Program-made: the position numbers and the translations under genes | Source of the DNA: Candidatus Poribacteria bacterium | GTDB lineage: Bacteria; Poribacteria; WGA-4E; WGA-3G | NCBI GenBank assembly: GCA_022822085.1 | Contig: JAJECK010000130.1 | Span: 60,385-124,384 of the forward strand | DNA: 64,000 nucleotides | Reading direction: 5' to 3' | The notes under the pieces: generated by a model | What the model saw: the letters and a program-made list of their open reading frames with translations, nothing else | What the model was told of the DNA's origin: nothing | Databases searched by the model: none | Part shown: in pieces, positions 8,093-17,126 of the stretch | How positions within the stretch are numbered: the first letter of the stretch is position 1 | How the letters are laid out: the number at the start of each line of letters is the position of its first letter

Positions 8093-10639
8093 ATGAAAAC
8101 GCAAACCACGAATCAAAAATATGTTATGTTTACTTTACTCATCACCCTGATTGCCTTAGGGACGCAGTGGGGCAGTTACGAGGCGCAGACTGTTGACGAA
8201 CCCTTTGCAGTGAAACTTATCTATTTACTACCTAACGACCAACCTTATGATGCAAACATACCTCAGAAGATGATAGATGCGGTTAGTGAGATCCAGACCT
8301 TCTTTGGTGAGCAGATGGAAGCGCACGGTTTCGGTAAGAAAACCTTTCGCATTGAAACCGATGCTGATGGTGAGCCAAAGGTCCATCGTATAGATGGGCA
8401 ATATCCTCTTAGCCGCTACGTATCCCGTGGTTTGTATTTTAAGGAGATTGACATGAAATTCGATCGTCATAGGGACCTTTACATCATCCACATACCTAAT
8501 CAGTCTATAGAAGGTGTAGCAGGTGTCGGAGGAAAACGTGGAACTGGTGGATATGCGTGGGTTATGGGAATGCTTGATCTGGTCACGCTGACACATGAAG
8601 TAGGACACGCCTTCGGGTTATTCCACGATTTTAGTGACCCCGCATCCATCATGTCGTATGGTCCAGGGCAAAATAAGTTATCTGCATGTGATGCCAGATA
8701 TCTGGATGTGCATCCCTATTTCAATACCGAAACCCCACTCAAACGGGAGCATCCGACAACTATTAAACTCCTTTCGTCGCTTGAGTATTTATCAGGTTCA
8801 GATAGTACCTCTATTCAACTTAAACTCAGCGATTTAGAAGGTCTTCATCAAGTATTTCTACTCAGTGATCACGGTAACGGTCTCATTCGTAATTTCATAG
8901 CATGTCATAATTTTGAAGGTGAAGAAGATGCCACCTTTGAATTTAATTTTAAAGGTTTTTATGTAGGACATGAACAATATTTAAGCATTAGCGAGCTGAG
9001 TGAACATAGGTGTAGGATCAGAGCAGTTGATATTTATGGAAATGTAGCTGACACTTATTTTATTCTTAAAGAAGTAGAGCAACTAACGGTACCGCCGCCA
9101 TTACCTTCGCTGTCAGTAAGTGTTTCAACTCATTTTGCTGGCACCCTTAGAGGGCATAGTCAGAAGGTCACCTCTGTGTCGTTCGCGCCTGATGGTACAC
9201 TTGCATCGGGATCAGAGGATAATACAGTCATGCTGTGGGACGTTAGCACGCAACAAAGTATTGACACGTTTGCTGAGCATACGGGGCCTGTCACTTCAGT
9301 AGCATTTTCACGCGACGGCACAATACTCGCTACCGGATCAGAAGATGGCACGGCGATACTGTGGGACGTGGCAACAGGAACAAATATCAAAACGTTTGTT
9401 GAACATACCGACAGAGTCACTTCATTGGCATTTTCACCTGATGGCACAACACTCGCTACCAGTTCTTTGGATAAGAGGATCAATCTTTGGAACATAGTGA
9501 CAAAAGAAAAAATTCACACGTTTCGCTCAAAGGCTTGGGTTCATTCTGTTGCATTTTCACCTGATAGCAAAACTATCGCTTTCGAGGGTAAGGGTTTTAG
9601 TGTTACATTGTGGAACATAGCGACAGGAAAAGAAATAGGCACTTCACCTGGGGACTACGGTGTGGTCACTTCAATCGCATTTTCACCTGATGGCAGAACC
9701 CTCGCTTACGGAATACGGAATAGAAAGGTCATTTTGTATGACGTTACAACGGGTAAAGATATTTACGCTTTTTCCGATCATCAGACTTGGGTTAATTCTG
9801 TTGCTTTTTCACCCGAAGGCTTCTTAGCGTCTGCGTCACAAAATCAAGTCAGACTGTGGGATATTGTAACCCTACAAGAAATCACTATGCTTCCGGAACC
9901 TCAGTCTGATGTGAATACTATTGCATTTTCCCACGACGGGAAGACCCTCGCTGCAGGAACAAAAAGCGGCTGGGTGTACCTGTGGGAGATCACAACAAGG
10001 TTGACCCCACAACTGATTGGCGATCTGAATGACGATGGTGTCGTTAACATTCTGGATTTAGTGTTGGTCGCATCTGCGTTTGGACAGACTGGCGAAACAG
10101 CAGCAGACATAAACGGTGATGGCACTGTCAACATTCTGGATTTAGTGATGGTTGCGAATAGCTTCGGCAGTGGTGCTACTGCGCCATCAGCGAAAACGCT
10201 TCACGCATCGCATGTGCAGCACTGGTTGAAACTCGCTGAACGAGAGGTAGGTGGGAACTCCGATCCCCGATTGTCGCGATTCGGAGATCGCTCCTACCGG
10301 AAGGGTATTGAGGTGCTGGAACAACTTTTAGCGAGCTTAATACCGAAGTCGTCAGCACTGCTGCCGAACTATCCCAACCCATTCAACCCTGAGACGTGGA
10401 TACCTTATCGCTTAGCTAAGTCTGCGGATGTGCAGATAAGTATCTATGATGCTCGGGGGAGTATAGTGCGACAACTTGATATGGGGCATCAGTCTGTGGG
10501 GATGTATCAAACGCGCGCCCGTGCGGCGTATTGGAACGGCAAAAATGACGTGGGCGAGTCTGTGGCGAGTGGGGTCTACTTCTACACACTCACTGCAGAC
10601 GATTTCTCTGCTACGCGTAAGATATTAATCCTAAAGTAG
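8093..10639 (+). CDS. Secreted metalloprotease-WD40-dockerin protein with sorting domain
   Basis: 848 residues. Order: signal-like N-terminus (about 1-32, ending YEAQ); metzincin-like domain with HEVGHAFGLFHDF at about 168; spacer; about seven WD40 repeats (roughly 348-633); a dockerin pair (DLNDDGVVNILDLV, DINGDGTVNILDLV) near 641-695; FlgD-like sorting domain (NPFNPETWIPYRL to TRKILILK). The same parts as the protein at 1-2565, but with the protease ahead of the propeller: a clear case of module shuffling between neighbours. All zinc-binding residues are present. The linker after the dockerin (about 10255-10300) contains bases matching intergenic repeats (CTCCGATCCCCGATTG...CGATTCGGAGATCGCTCC), so a small palindrome seems to have been captured in frame. 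Confidence 0.85.
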   Translation: MKTQTTNQKYVMFTLLITLIALGTQWGSYEAQTVDEPFAVKLIYLLPNDQPYDANIPQKMIDAVSEIQTFFGEQMEAHGFGKKTFRIETDADGEPKVHRIDGQYPLSRYVSRGLYFKEIDMKFDRHRDLYIIHIPNQSIEGVAGVGGKRGTGGYAWVMGMLDLVTLTHEVGHAFGLFHDFSDPASIMSYGPGQNKLSACDARYLDVHPYFNTETPLKREHPTTIKLLSSLEYLSGSDSTSIQLKLSDLEGLHQVFLLSDHGNGLIRNFIACHNFEGEEDATFEFNFKGFYVGHEQYLSISELSEHRCRIRAVDIYGNVADTYFILKEVEQLTVPPPLPSLSVSVSTHFAGTLRGHSQKVTSVSFAPDGTLASGSEDNTVMLWDVSTQQSIDTFAEHTGPVTSVAFSRDGTILATGSEDGTAILWDVATGTNIKTFVEHTDRVTSLAFSPDGTTLATSSLDKRINLWNIVTKEKIHTFRSKAWVHSVAFSPDSKTIAFEGKGFSVTLWNIATGKEIGTSPGDYGVVTSIAFSPDGRTLAYGIRNRKVILYDVTTGKDIYAFSDHQTWVNSVAFSPEGFLASASQNQVRLWDIVTLQEITMLPEPQSDVNTIAFSHDGKTLAAGTKSGWVYLWEITTRLTPQLIGDLNDDGVVNILDLVLVASAFGQTGETAADINGDGTVNILDLVMVANSFGSGATAPSAKTLHASHVQHWLKLAEREVGGNSDPRLSRFGDRSYRKGIEVLEQLLASLIPKSSALLPNYPNPFNPETWIPYRLAKSADVQISIYDARGSIVRQLDMGHQSVGMYQTRARAAYWNGKNDVGESVASGVYFYTLTADDFSATRKILILK

Positions 10640-11455
10640 GATCGATCTCCGAATCACGACTTGCTTAAGTCGGGAATCCGAATCAAGAAATCAACGCTAC
10701 AAATCATGGCGAATGCCATACGCGTATTCGTCTTTAGGCATTTGGTGGGTATGAATGCACTTAGCAGAATACGCGCTTGGTATTCTGCATGATTCCCAGG
10801 AGTTCCCTCTTACTGAGACAACAAACCGTAAAGCCTCGCTATCGGGAGGGCGGGCATAAAACACTCCCGAACGTTTCACTACGTCTTGCGGGGAGACGTT
10901 AAATCTCCGCACAAACCCTCAATCGGGACTCCAAAAACCTAAAATACTTATCATAAGGAAATACTGAACTCTGGATAATTTCTGTCCGTTTCATGTTGAA
11001 TTTTCAAGTATGTCCTATTTTGGGGCAAGTTTGAGTTAAGTCATAACTCACAGAAAAACCCTGTTGTATTTATGTTTTCAAATGAATAATTTATTCCGTA
11101 TTTAACATAATGAGTCAAATAGAATATAATTTATATATCTTTAAATATATTGAAATAATATTGTCATTTTGCCATAATAAGTCAAATATAATTATTTTTA
11201 AATTAATGTATATATTAATTTAATATTGTCGTTATATTGGTTTAAAAAGGTCGTTTTTTCAGTTTCAATTGACAAAAGACTCGGAAGTTACTCTGCACAT
11301 CTTTGCTATGGACGATACATCGTTGCGGACATTGGCACTTGGGCAAGCGATCTCTCAAATGTCATACACGCATTCGACGTTGATTTAAAGTTAAGAAAAA
11401 GGAACGGGCTTTCCTCCCCTGCCTAAAGGCAAGGGTGTCTAGCCCGAAGGAGTCG
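10640..11455. other. Gene-free region with hairpins and AT-rich direct repeats
   Basis: No convincing gene is seen on either strand. 10700-10930 holds palindromes, including GCAGAATAC/GTATTCTGC (10764-10788) and the unit ATGGCGAATGCCATACGCG at 10703, which recurs near 30557. 10980-11230 is very AT-rich, with an imperfect direct repeat (CATAATGAGTCAAATA at about 11107 and CATAATAAGTCAAATA at about 11173) that may be a promoter or protein-binding region for the gene at 11456. A GCCTAAAGGC palindrome lies just before that gene. Confidence 0.5.
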
Positions 11456-14089
11456 ATGAAACACTTTCACATATTATTACTTATTGTAGGACTTACGTTC
11501 ACCTGTTTTCTACCTCACATTGCACAGGCACAGGATGCCTCAACGTGGATGCCGGATTCGAATCTCCGAACCGCTGTCCGAAATTCTCTTGGGCTTGCAG
11601 TTGGCGAAGCTTTGACACAAGCAGGCATGTTAAACCTAACCGACCTTAGAGCTGCACGTAGAGGGATAAGCAATCTCACAGGCTTAGCGTATGCGACTAA
11701 CCTAACTGTAGCACGGTTAGCACACAATCAAATCTCGAACTTGACACCCCTATCGGGGTTGACCTCGCTGACAAAACTTCGGCTGCAAGATAACAATATC
11801 ACGAGTGTCACTTCACTGTCGGGTTTAACAGCACTCACACAATTATTCTTGAATAGTAATCAGATAACGGATGTCTCTGCTCTGAGCGGGTTGGTGAATC
11901 TTCAGAAACTCCGTCTTGCGGGTAATACTTTGACGAATGCGCATGTTTTAGGTTCGCTAACAAATCTCGACAGTATTGATATAACGATACCCGAGCCACC
12001 AGACACAGTTGCGCCAGATGTCAGTATTTCTGTGCCTTCAGGTGTGCAGAATGGGGCATTTTCTGTGAAGATCACGTTCACAGAGGTAGTATCGGGTTTC
12101 GTCCAAGCAGATGTGAGCCTCTCCGGCACGGCAACAGCATCTATCACAGCATGGGCAACGACAGATAATACCACCTTTACTGCCACGATTACACCCACAA
12201 CCAGTGGCACAGTAACAATCGGGGTTGCTGCAAATGTCGCTACTGATGCAGCAAGCAACCAAAACACTGCCGCAACCTCGCAAACTGTGCCCGTGGATAC
12301 TACCGCACCGGGTGTCAGTATTTCTGTGCCATCAGGTGTGCAGTACCGCGCATTTTCTGTGACGATCACGTTCACGGAGGCAGTCTCAGGTTTCGTCCAA
12401 GCAGATGTGAGCCTCTCCGGCACCGCAACAGCATCTATCACAGCGTGGACAACGACAGATAATACCACCTTTACTGCAACGATTACACCGACTGCCAATG
12501 GCACAGTGACAATCGGGGTTGCCGCAAATGTCGCTACAGATGCAGCGAACAACCAAAACACTGCCGCAACTTCGCAAACTGTGACCATCAATCTAGATAC
12601 TACCGCACCGGGTGTCAGTATTTCTGTGCCGTCAGAGGTACAGAATAGTGCGTTTTTTGTGACGATCACGTTCACAGAAGCAGTGTCAGGGTTTACACAA
12701 TCCGATGTCTCACTCTCAGGCACGACAACAGCATCTATCACGGCATGGACAACAACAGATAATATCGTCTATACCGCCATGATTATACCCGCTTCCAGTG
12801 GCACAGTGACAATCGGGGTTGCTGCGAATGTCGCGACAGATGTAGCAAACAACCAAAACACTGCCGCAACTTCACAAACTGTGACCACCAATATTACAGT
12901 CACCACGCTCTCAGAACGCACGCAACAGGTGCAAGATGCTATTGTCGATGCTGTGAAAAGCGCAGATTCCATAGATGATGTAACTGAGGCAGACCTCGCG
13001 ATGATTGAACAGCTCAGTCTGCGAGGTGAATCAGTTACATCGCTAAAATCTGGTGATTTCAGTGGGCTTAAAAGACTGAATTCCCTCAACCTGGGCGTCA
13101 ACGATTTTACCAGTTTGCCATCAGGTATCTTTGACCAACTCACCGATCTGAGAACGCTCAGTATATATGACAGTTCTTTGACGAGTTTACCTTCAGGGGT
13201 ATTTGACAAGAACACCAAACTGACATATATCAATCTGGTCAAAAACGACTTGACGAGTTTACCTTCAGGCATCTTTGACAAGAACACCAAACTGACAATA
13301 CTCTTTCTGGGCAACAACGACTTGACGAGTCTACCATTAGGTATCTTTGACAAACTCACTGCTCTGACAACGCTCGATCTTCGAAGCAACGATTTGACGG
13401 ATTTGCCATCAGAGGTTTTTGACAAGAACACCAAATTGACACAGCTCTACCTGCACGGCAACGACTTGACGAGCTTGCCATCAGGCGTTTTTGATGAACT
13501 CACCGAACTGACACTGCTCTACATATACCAAAACGGTTTGGCAAGTTTGCCATCAGGGGTATTTGACAAGAACACCAAACTGGCAGACCTCAAGCTGAAA
13601 TTCAACAGAATCAAAGATGTATCCGCCCTTGAAAATTTGACATCGCTTACAATATTATCTATCAGAGCAAATCCGATCTCAGATTATGGACCGATCCGTA
13701 GACTCATCGCAGCGATTGATGCAATTCCGGATCATCCGGGTCTAACTTTAGATACGCCAATTCCCAGTGCTGCCCCATCAGCGCAACCCCTGCCAATACA
13801 AACTGAACTCCTTGCTAATTTCCCCAACCCGTTCAATCCGGAGACGTGGATACCTTATCAGCTGTCCAAACCTGCGGATGTATCGCTGACAATTTACGAT
13901 ATGCGTGGCGTTGTGGTGCGGGAGATAAAGGTAGGGCATCAGGTTACGGGGACGTATCGGAGTCGTTCCCGTGCTATTCATTGGGATGGTCGCAATGTAT
14001 TCGGTGAAAAGGTGGCGAGTGGTGCGTATTTCTATACCCTCACCGCAGGCGATTTCTCGGCTACACGGAAGTTGATGATACGGAAGTAG
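11456..14089 (+). CDS. Secreted LRR / Ig-like / LRR surface protein with FlgD-like sorting domain
   Basis: 877 residues from the ATG preferred here: GAAGGAG lies 3 bases upstream and a signal peptide (MKHFHILLLIVGLTFTCFLPHIAQAQ) starts there; an upstream GTG at 11435 is possible. Order: internalin-type LRRs (about 60-175); three tandem bacterial Ig-like repeats of about 97-100 residues with the SGF..DVSLSG signature (Big_12-like, about 185-480); a helical spacer; eight LRRs of a different class (LTSLPSGVFDKNTKLT, about 520-740) resembling those of eukaryotic Toll-like and lamprey variable receptors; FlgD-like domain (NPFNPETWIPYQL to TRKLMIRK). Likely an adhesin or host/cell-contact protein displayed at the surface; no enzyme motif is seen. 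Confidence 0.85.
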   Translation: MKHFHILLLIVGLTFTCFLPHIAQAQDASTWMPDSNLRTAVRNSLGLAVGEALTQAGMLNLTDLRAARRGISNLTGLAYATNLTVARLAHNQISNLTPLSGLTSLTKLRLQDNNITSVTSLSGLTALTQLFLNSNQITDVSALSGLVNLQKLRLAGNTLTNAHVLGSLTNLDSIDITIPEPPDTVAPDVSISVPSGVQNGAFSVKITFTEVVSGFVQADVSLSGTATASITAWATTDNTTFTATITPTTSGTVTIGVAANVATDAASNQNTAATSQTVPVDTTAPGVSISVPSGVQYRAFSVTITFTEAVSGFVQADVSLSGTATASITAWTTTDNTTFTATITPTANGTVTIGVAANVATDAANNQNTAATSQTVTINLDTTAPGVSISVPSEVQNSAFFVTITFTEAVSGFTQSDVSLSGTTTASITAWTTTDNIVYTAMIIPASSGTVTIGVAANVATDVANNQNTAATSQTVTTNITVTTLSERTQQVQDAIVDAVKSADSIDDVTEADLAMIEQLSLRGESVTSLKSGDFSGLKRLNSLNLGVNDFTSLPSGIFDQLTDLRTLSIYDSSLTSLPSGVFDKNTKLTYINLVKNDLTSLPSGIFDKNTKLTILFLGNNDLTSLPLGIFDKLTALTTLDLRSNDLTDLPSEVFDKNTKLTQLYLHGNDLTSLPSGVFDELTELTLLYIYQNGLASLPSGVFDKNTKLADLKLKFNRIKDVSALENLTSLTILSIRANPISDYGPIRRLIAAIDAIPDHPGLTLDTPIPSAAPSAQPLPIQTELLANFPNPFNPETWIPYQLSKPADVSLTIYDMRGVVVREIKVGHQVTGTYRSRSRAIHWDGRNVFGEKVASGAYFYTLTAGDFSATRKLMIRK
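12007..12890 (+). repeat. Three tandem DNA repeats encoding Ig-like domains
   Basis: Units of about 295-300 bases start near 12007, 12299 and 12599 and share long near-identical stretches (GCACCGGGTGTCAGTATTTC in the last two, GCATCTATCACAGC in the first two, ACTGCCGCAAC in all three). The high DNA identity suggests recent amplification or recombination; the copy number could vary between strains. Long antisense open frames here are only shadows of the repeats. Confidence 0.75.
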
Positions 14090-14165
14090 ACTTATGAGAT
14101 CAACATGGAAGGCAAGTATTTCAAAACAAAATATATTGAGGTCCTAGACACTTGCGTCTTAAGAG

Positions 14166-14242
14166 TGTTAGCGCACCCGTTCTCTCCCCTAAGGTGTGCT
14201 AACAAATATCGATTTGGATTGGCGCGCAACCAAATCGATATT
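14166..14242. repeat. Two adjacent hairpins downstream of the LRR gene
   Basis: GTTAGCGCACC pairs with GGTGTGCTAAC (14166-14201, one mismatch), and AAATATCGATTTGG pairs perfectly with CCAAATCGATATTT (14203-14242, 12-base loop). The second is a 14-bp perfect stem without a T tract, so it is more likely a repeat element than a classic terminator. The rest of 14090-14364 shows nothing else. Confidence 0.5.
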
Positions 14243-14364
14243 TCTGTAGTTGGAATCTACTACAATAAAGCGGAAGGTAGTACTGTTTTTGTATCAGAAT
14301 TTTAACACCTGCAGGATCAATCTCCGAAACGCGACAAACCTGAGCACGTAAAAAGAAACCTGTC

Positions 14365-14796
14365 ATGAATATCGAAGATACTTTTGTTGCGGTAGAAATA
14401 GAGTCATCCATTGAGGATCCACGCCTATCTGATGAAACATCAAAGGAATATGTTTATTATACACGCTATCGGGATATGCTACCAACAAATCGGTCTTTAT
14501 AAGCGTTGCGGGAATTATGTCGCCAAGATGGCACCGGTAAAAAAATATACGAACGCACGCTGAAACGTTATTCATCAAAATATGGTTGGCAAAGACGCGT
14601 CGAACGATTTGATATCCTCACAGAAAGGGCAGCCTATACACAACGTTGTAAACAACGCAAAGCGGAAATAGAAAACTTTATTGGCAATGATTTGGATACG
14701 GCAATAGAGGTACAAACCTTGTGCAAAGCGAAATTTGCCGAACTAAAACAGGAAGAAAACTTGGATGCTAAGGAACTCCGACAAACTGTATTATAG
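14365..14796 (+). pseudogene. Helix-turn-helix-like gene with in-frame TAA
   Basis: An ATG at 14365 opens a frame (MNIEDTFVAVEIESS...) that meets TAA at 14500-14502 and continues in the same frame to 14796 without further stops. Joined, the protein would be about 143 residues: RYRDMLPTNRSL, the stop, then ALRELCRQDG, YERTLKRYSSKYGWQRRVERFD and a charged helical tail. The RTLKRYSSKYGWQ part looks like the recognition helix of small DNA-binding proteins of the phage-terminase-small-subunit type, but I cannot fix the family. The C-terminal part alone could restart at TTG 14506. It lies beside a decayed IS element. Confidence 0.5.
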
Positions 14797-14820
14797 TGGA
14801 ATCTATAATTACTTTCACAC

Positions 14821-14861
14821 ATTTGTCCCGTCCACTTTCCAGTTTGCGCACACACTACTGC
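14821..14861. repeat. 41-bp dispersed repeat (inverted partner at 54167-54207)
   Basis: The stretch with CCAGTTTGCGCACACACTAC is found in inverted orientation at 54167-54207 (GTAGTGTGTGTGCAAACTGG) with few mismatches. Both copies lie in gene-poor, transposon-rich DNA about 39 kb apart. Confidence 0.6.
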
Positions 14862-15066
14862 ACAAACTGGAAGTTTGTACTACAGCACAGTCTGGCGGTT
14901 TAGGTTTAACGTGCCAAAAGTGTGCATATACTTTTGATTTTACTATAACATATAAAGAATATCGTGAGTGGATAAATGGTTGACTCGTCAAGATTTCATT
15001 GTATTATTTTTCTATCTATGGTATTATTCTCCTATCTATTAGACCAAAATGGTGAGGAGAATTGAG

Positions 15067-15967
15067 ATGTGCAAACGCATTCATCACCTTCGTGAAGTCA
15101 GTGAAGTAGAAGAGATGGAACTCAGAGCACTTGCGAGTTCACGCACGCAACCTTATCGGATGGTGCAGCGTGCGAAGTTGATTGTGAGTATGCTTGATGA
15201 TGAGACACTCACGGCGAGCCAAGCGGCGAAACAGGCAGGTTTTAAAACAGGCGTATCAGGTGCGTGTTGGGTGAAACGCTTCAACGAAGCAGGTCCCAAA
15301 GGTCTTACTGATAAACCGAAAAGTGGGGCTCCACGCACGCATTCAGATGAGGTGCGGGGTCAATTGATAGATTTAGCGTTGCAAAAACCGCGTAGTCTCG
15401 GTTATCCGTTTGAGTTGTGTACCCTAAAACGCTTGCAAACTGCGTTTAAAGAGAGAGTAGGCATTCATCTTTCTGATTCAACGATTTGGGAGTGGTTCAA
15501 AGAGGAGGGGTTGCATTGGAAGCGTCAACGGAGTTGGTTTCGTGATGCGGAGAAACAAGACGAGGAGTTCGTCGAAAAAAGGGGCCATCATAGCAGCTTA
15601 TAGTTCGCCCCCGCCTCGGACGCGTGTTATCTGTATTGATGAGATGGGGCCGGTATCGGCTAAGACGTATCCGGGTGCGGTTTGGCAACAAGGTTCACAT
15701 CGTGCGACTTTTGAACTGGACTATGGGCGTCGTGGCAAAGTGTGGGTGCATGGTGCGTTTGAACCGGCGACGGGTCAAGCGGAAATAGTGATTTCAGAGC
15801 GGAGGGATAGTGTGAGCCATATTGCGTTGATAGAGCAAGTCATAGAGAAGTTCCCATCAGACAGATGGCTTCTAATTGAAGACAATCTTTCTACACACCA
15901 TAGTCGTGATGTGAAGATGGCGTTATTGGCGTGACCGGAGGTGAGGGTGCAGTTTATTCCGAAAAGC
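15067..15967 (+). pseudogene. Decayed IS630-family transposase
   Basis: The N-terminal part (15067-15603; AGGAG 8 bases before ATG 15067) is the helix-turn-helix region of IS630/Tc1-type transposases (LTASQAAKQAGF, GLTDKPKSGAPR). The frame then breaks at CGAAAAAAGGGG (15573-15584), and the DDE part continues in another frame to 15934: first Asp in CIDEMGPVSAK, second in IEDNLSTHHSRD. A TGA at 15932 stands where relatives have Trp, and the frame runs on only to about 15967 (VQFIPK), so the third acidic residue is missing. The shift is +1 in sense, unlike the -1 shift typical of working IS630 elements, which argues for a mutation. Non-functional. Confidence 0.75.
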
Positions 15968-15982
15968 CTTTGAAAAGGCTAT

Positions 15983-16164
15983 AAAGACGTGGAATTTTGG
16001 GTTCAACATATACCCTCAGAAAACCGATTGAAGTATATAAAGTTGTACAGAAGGGACAGTTAGCAGAGTTTTTTGTAAATGAAGCTGCTCACGAAGATTA
16101 CCATTTTTTTGATCCAGTTATTGAAAAGATTGAAGAAATTCAAAAATATTTTTACGAAATTTAA
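15983..16164 (+). pseudogene. 3' fragment of an unidentified gene
   Basis: A frame open from a stop at about 15980 to TAA at 16162 gives a plausible protein tail (LRKPIEVYKVVQKGQL...DPVIEKIEEIQKYFYEI) with ordinary acidic/hydrophobic composition but no supported start codon. It directly follows the truncated IS630 transposase, suggesting that the upstream part was lost in a transposon-related deletion. The product is not recognised. Confidence 0.3.
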
Positions 16165-16223
16165 ATGTAAATCTCAACTTAACGAATCCCCGAGCTGTTT
16201 ATTGCGAAACTCATTACTAATTT

Positions 16224-17075
16224 ATGAATTCACATTTAGACATTTTCTCAGAGAACGGTTACCTCGTAGTCCAAGATGCCCTGAACTCAGAAGATTTAGA
16301 ACCAATAATTAGTTTAATCGTTGAAGTTGTTGACAAACGTACACATGAATTCTACGATCAGAGAACTATTTCTAATATCCATGCAGATATGTCCTTTGAA
16401 CGCCGCTGGTATGCTGTTCTTCAGGAATGTGGAAGAGAAAATGAAGTATTCGGATGGCATACACTTGTTTATAGTGAAGCACTCTTTAACCTGATTACAA
16501 ACCGGAAAGTGTTGGATATTATTGAAACACTGATTGGAAACGAAATCCAATTCAACGGAGATTTTTGGGTGCGTCCTAAGTTACCCAATGAAAAACTTAC
16601 AACCCTTCCTTGGCATCAAGACAGTGCCTACATGCCAAATACAGAAGCCGATTTACACCTTACCGTTTGGCTACCTTTGGTAGACGTTAATACTGTAAAT
16701 GGCACATTGCAATTCTTACCGAGAAGCCATAGAGAAGGACTACGAACTTACCACCGTGTTGAAGGTGAAGCGTTTGCAGTTCCAGAAATACCTCCTACAT
16801 CATCCCATAACGACATTCATACATTAGATATGAAGAAGGGGGATCTCCTAATATTTAACAACCTGGTTTTTCATCGATCTCTGCTGAACAGAAGCGAAAC
16901 AATCCGTTGGTCTGTTGACTTTCGCTACAGTCGCACAGGAACATCGTTAGATGGACTTTGGCACGAAGCAATTGCTTTCCCAGCCCGTGAGAAGGAAAAC
17001 AAGCATTGTCCTACATCCTGGAATAATTGGCAAATGTTATGGAATACAAGTCCACACAAAGATCGATTCCTATAA
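16224..17075 (+). CDS. Phytanoyl-CoA dioxygenase (PhyH) family protein
   Basis: 283 residues, the usual length. PhyH enzymes are Fe(II)/2-oxoglutarate oxygenases. The N-terminal FSENGYLVVQDAL is the family signature; iron ligands are His and Asp in WHQDSAY (about 136-138) and the distal His in FHRSLLNRSE (about 220), with an Arg (IRWS) placed to bind 2-oxoglutarate. All catalytic residues are present. Substrate is unknown; the other PhyH genes at 37942, 40572 and 46613 are only distantly similar, so they are not recent duplicates. The gene stands alone, with debris upstream and a convergent lipoprotein gene downstream. Confidence 0.88.
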   Translation: MNSHLDIFSENGYLVVQDALNSEDLEPIISLIVEVVDKRTHEFYDQRTISNIHADMSFERRWYAVLQECGRENEVFGWHTLVYSEALFNLITNRKVLDIIETLIGNEIQFNGDFWVRPKLPNEKLTTLPWHQDSAYMPNTEADLHLTVWLPLVDVNTVNGTLQFLPRSHREGLRTYHRVEGEAFAVPEIPPTSSHNDIHTLDMKKGDLLIFNNLVFHRSLLNRSETIRWSVDFRYSRTGTSLDGLWHEAIAFPAREKENKHCPTSWNNWQMLWNTSPHKDRFL

Positions 17076-17126
17076 TAATTCGGTTGAAATGACCTTAATT
17101 GTATCCAGTTTATTTAATTCACTCAA

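Noticed and set aside
11226..11426. 66-codon frame with TTG start
   Set aside because: Lies in AT-rich repeat DNA and lacks a ribosome site.
11902..12741. Long antisense open frame (279 codons) opposite the Ig-like repeats
   Set aside because: It is the mirror of the repetitive Ig-like coding sequence, has a repeated low-complexity product and no ribosome site; the sense frame has clear domains.
12769..13434. Antisense open frame (221 codons) opposite the second LRR block
   Set aside because: It arises from the periodic LRR codons on the other strand; no independent support.
15573..15584. Programmed frameshift in the first IS630 transposase
   Set aside because: The shift needed at the A6G4 run is +1, and further damage (TGA for Trp, missing C-terminus) shows decay rather than recoding.
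16079..16312. 77-codon Lys/Phe-rich frame before the PhyH gene
   Set aside because: Overlaps a better-looking gene tail in another frame and the start of the PhyH gene.
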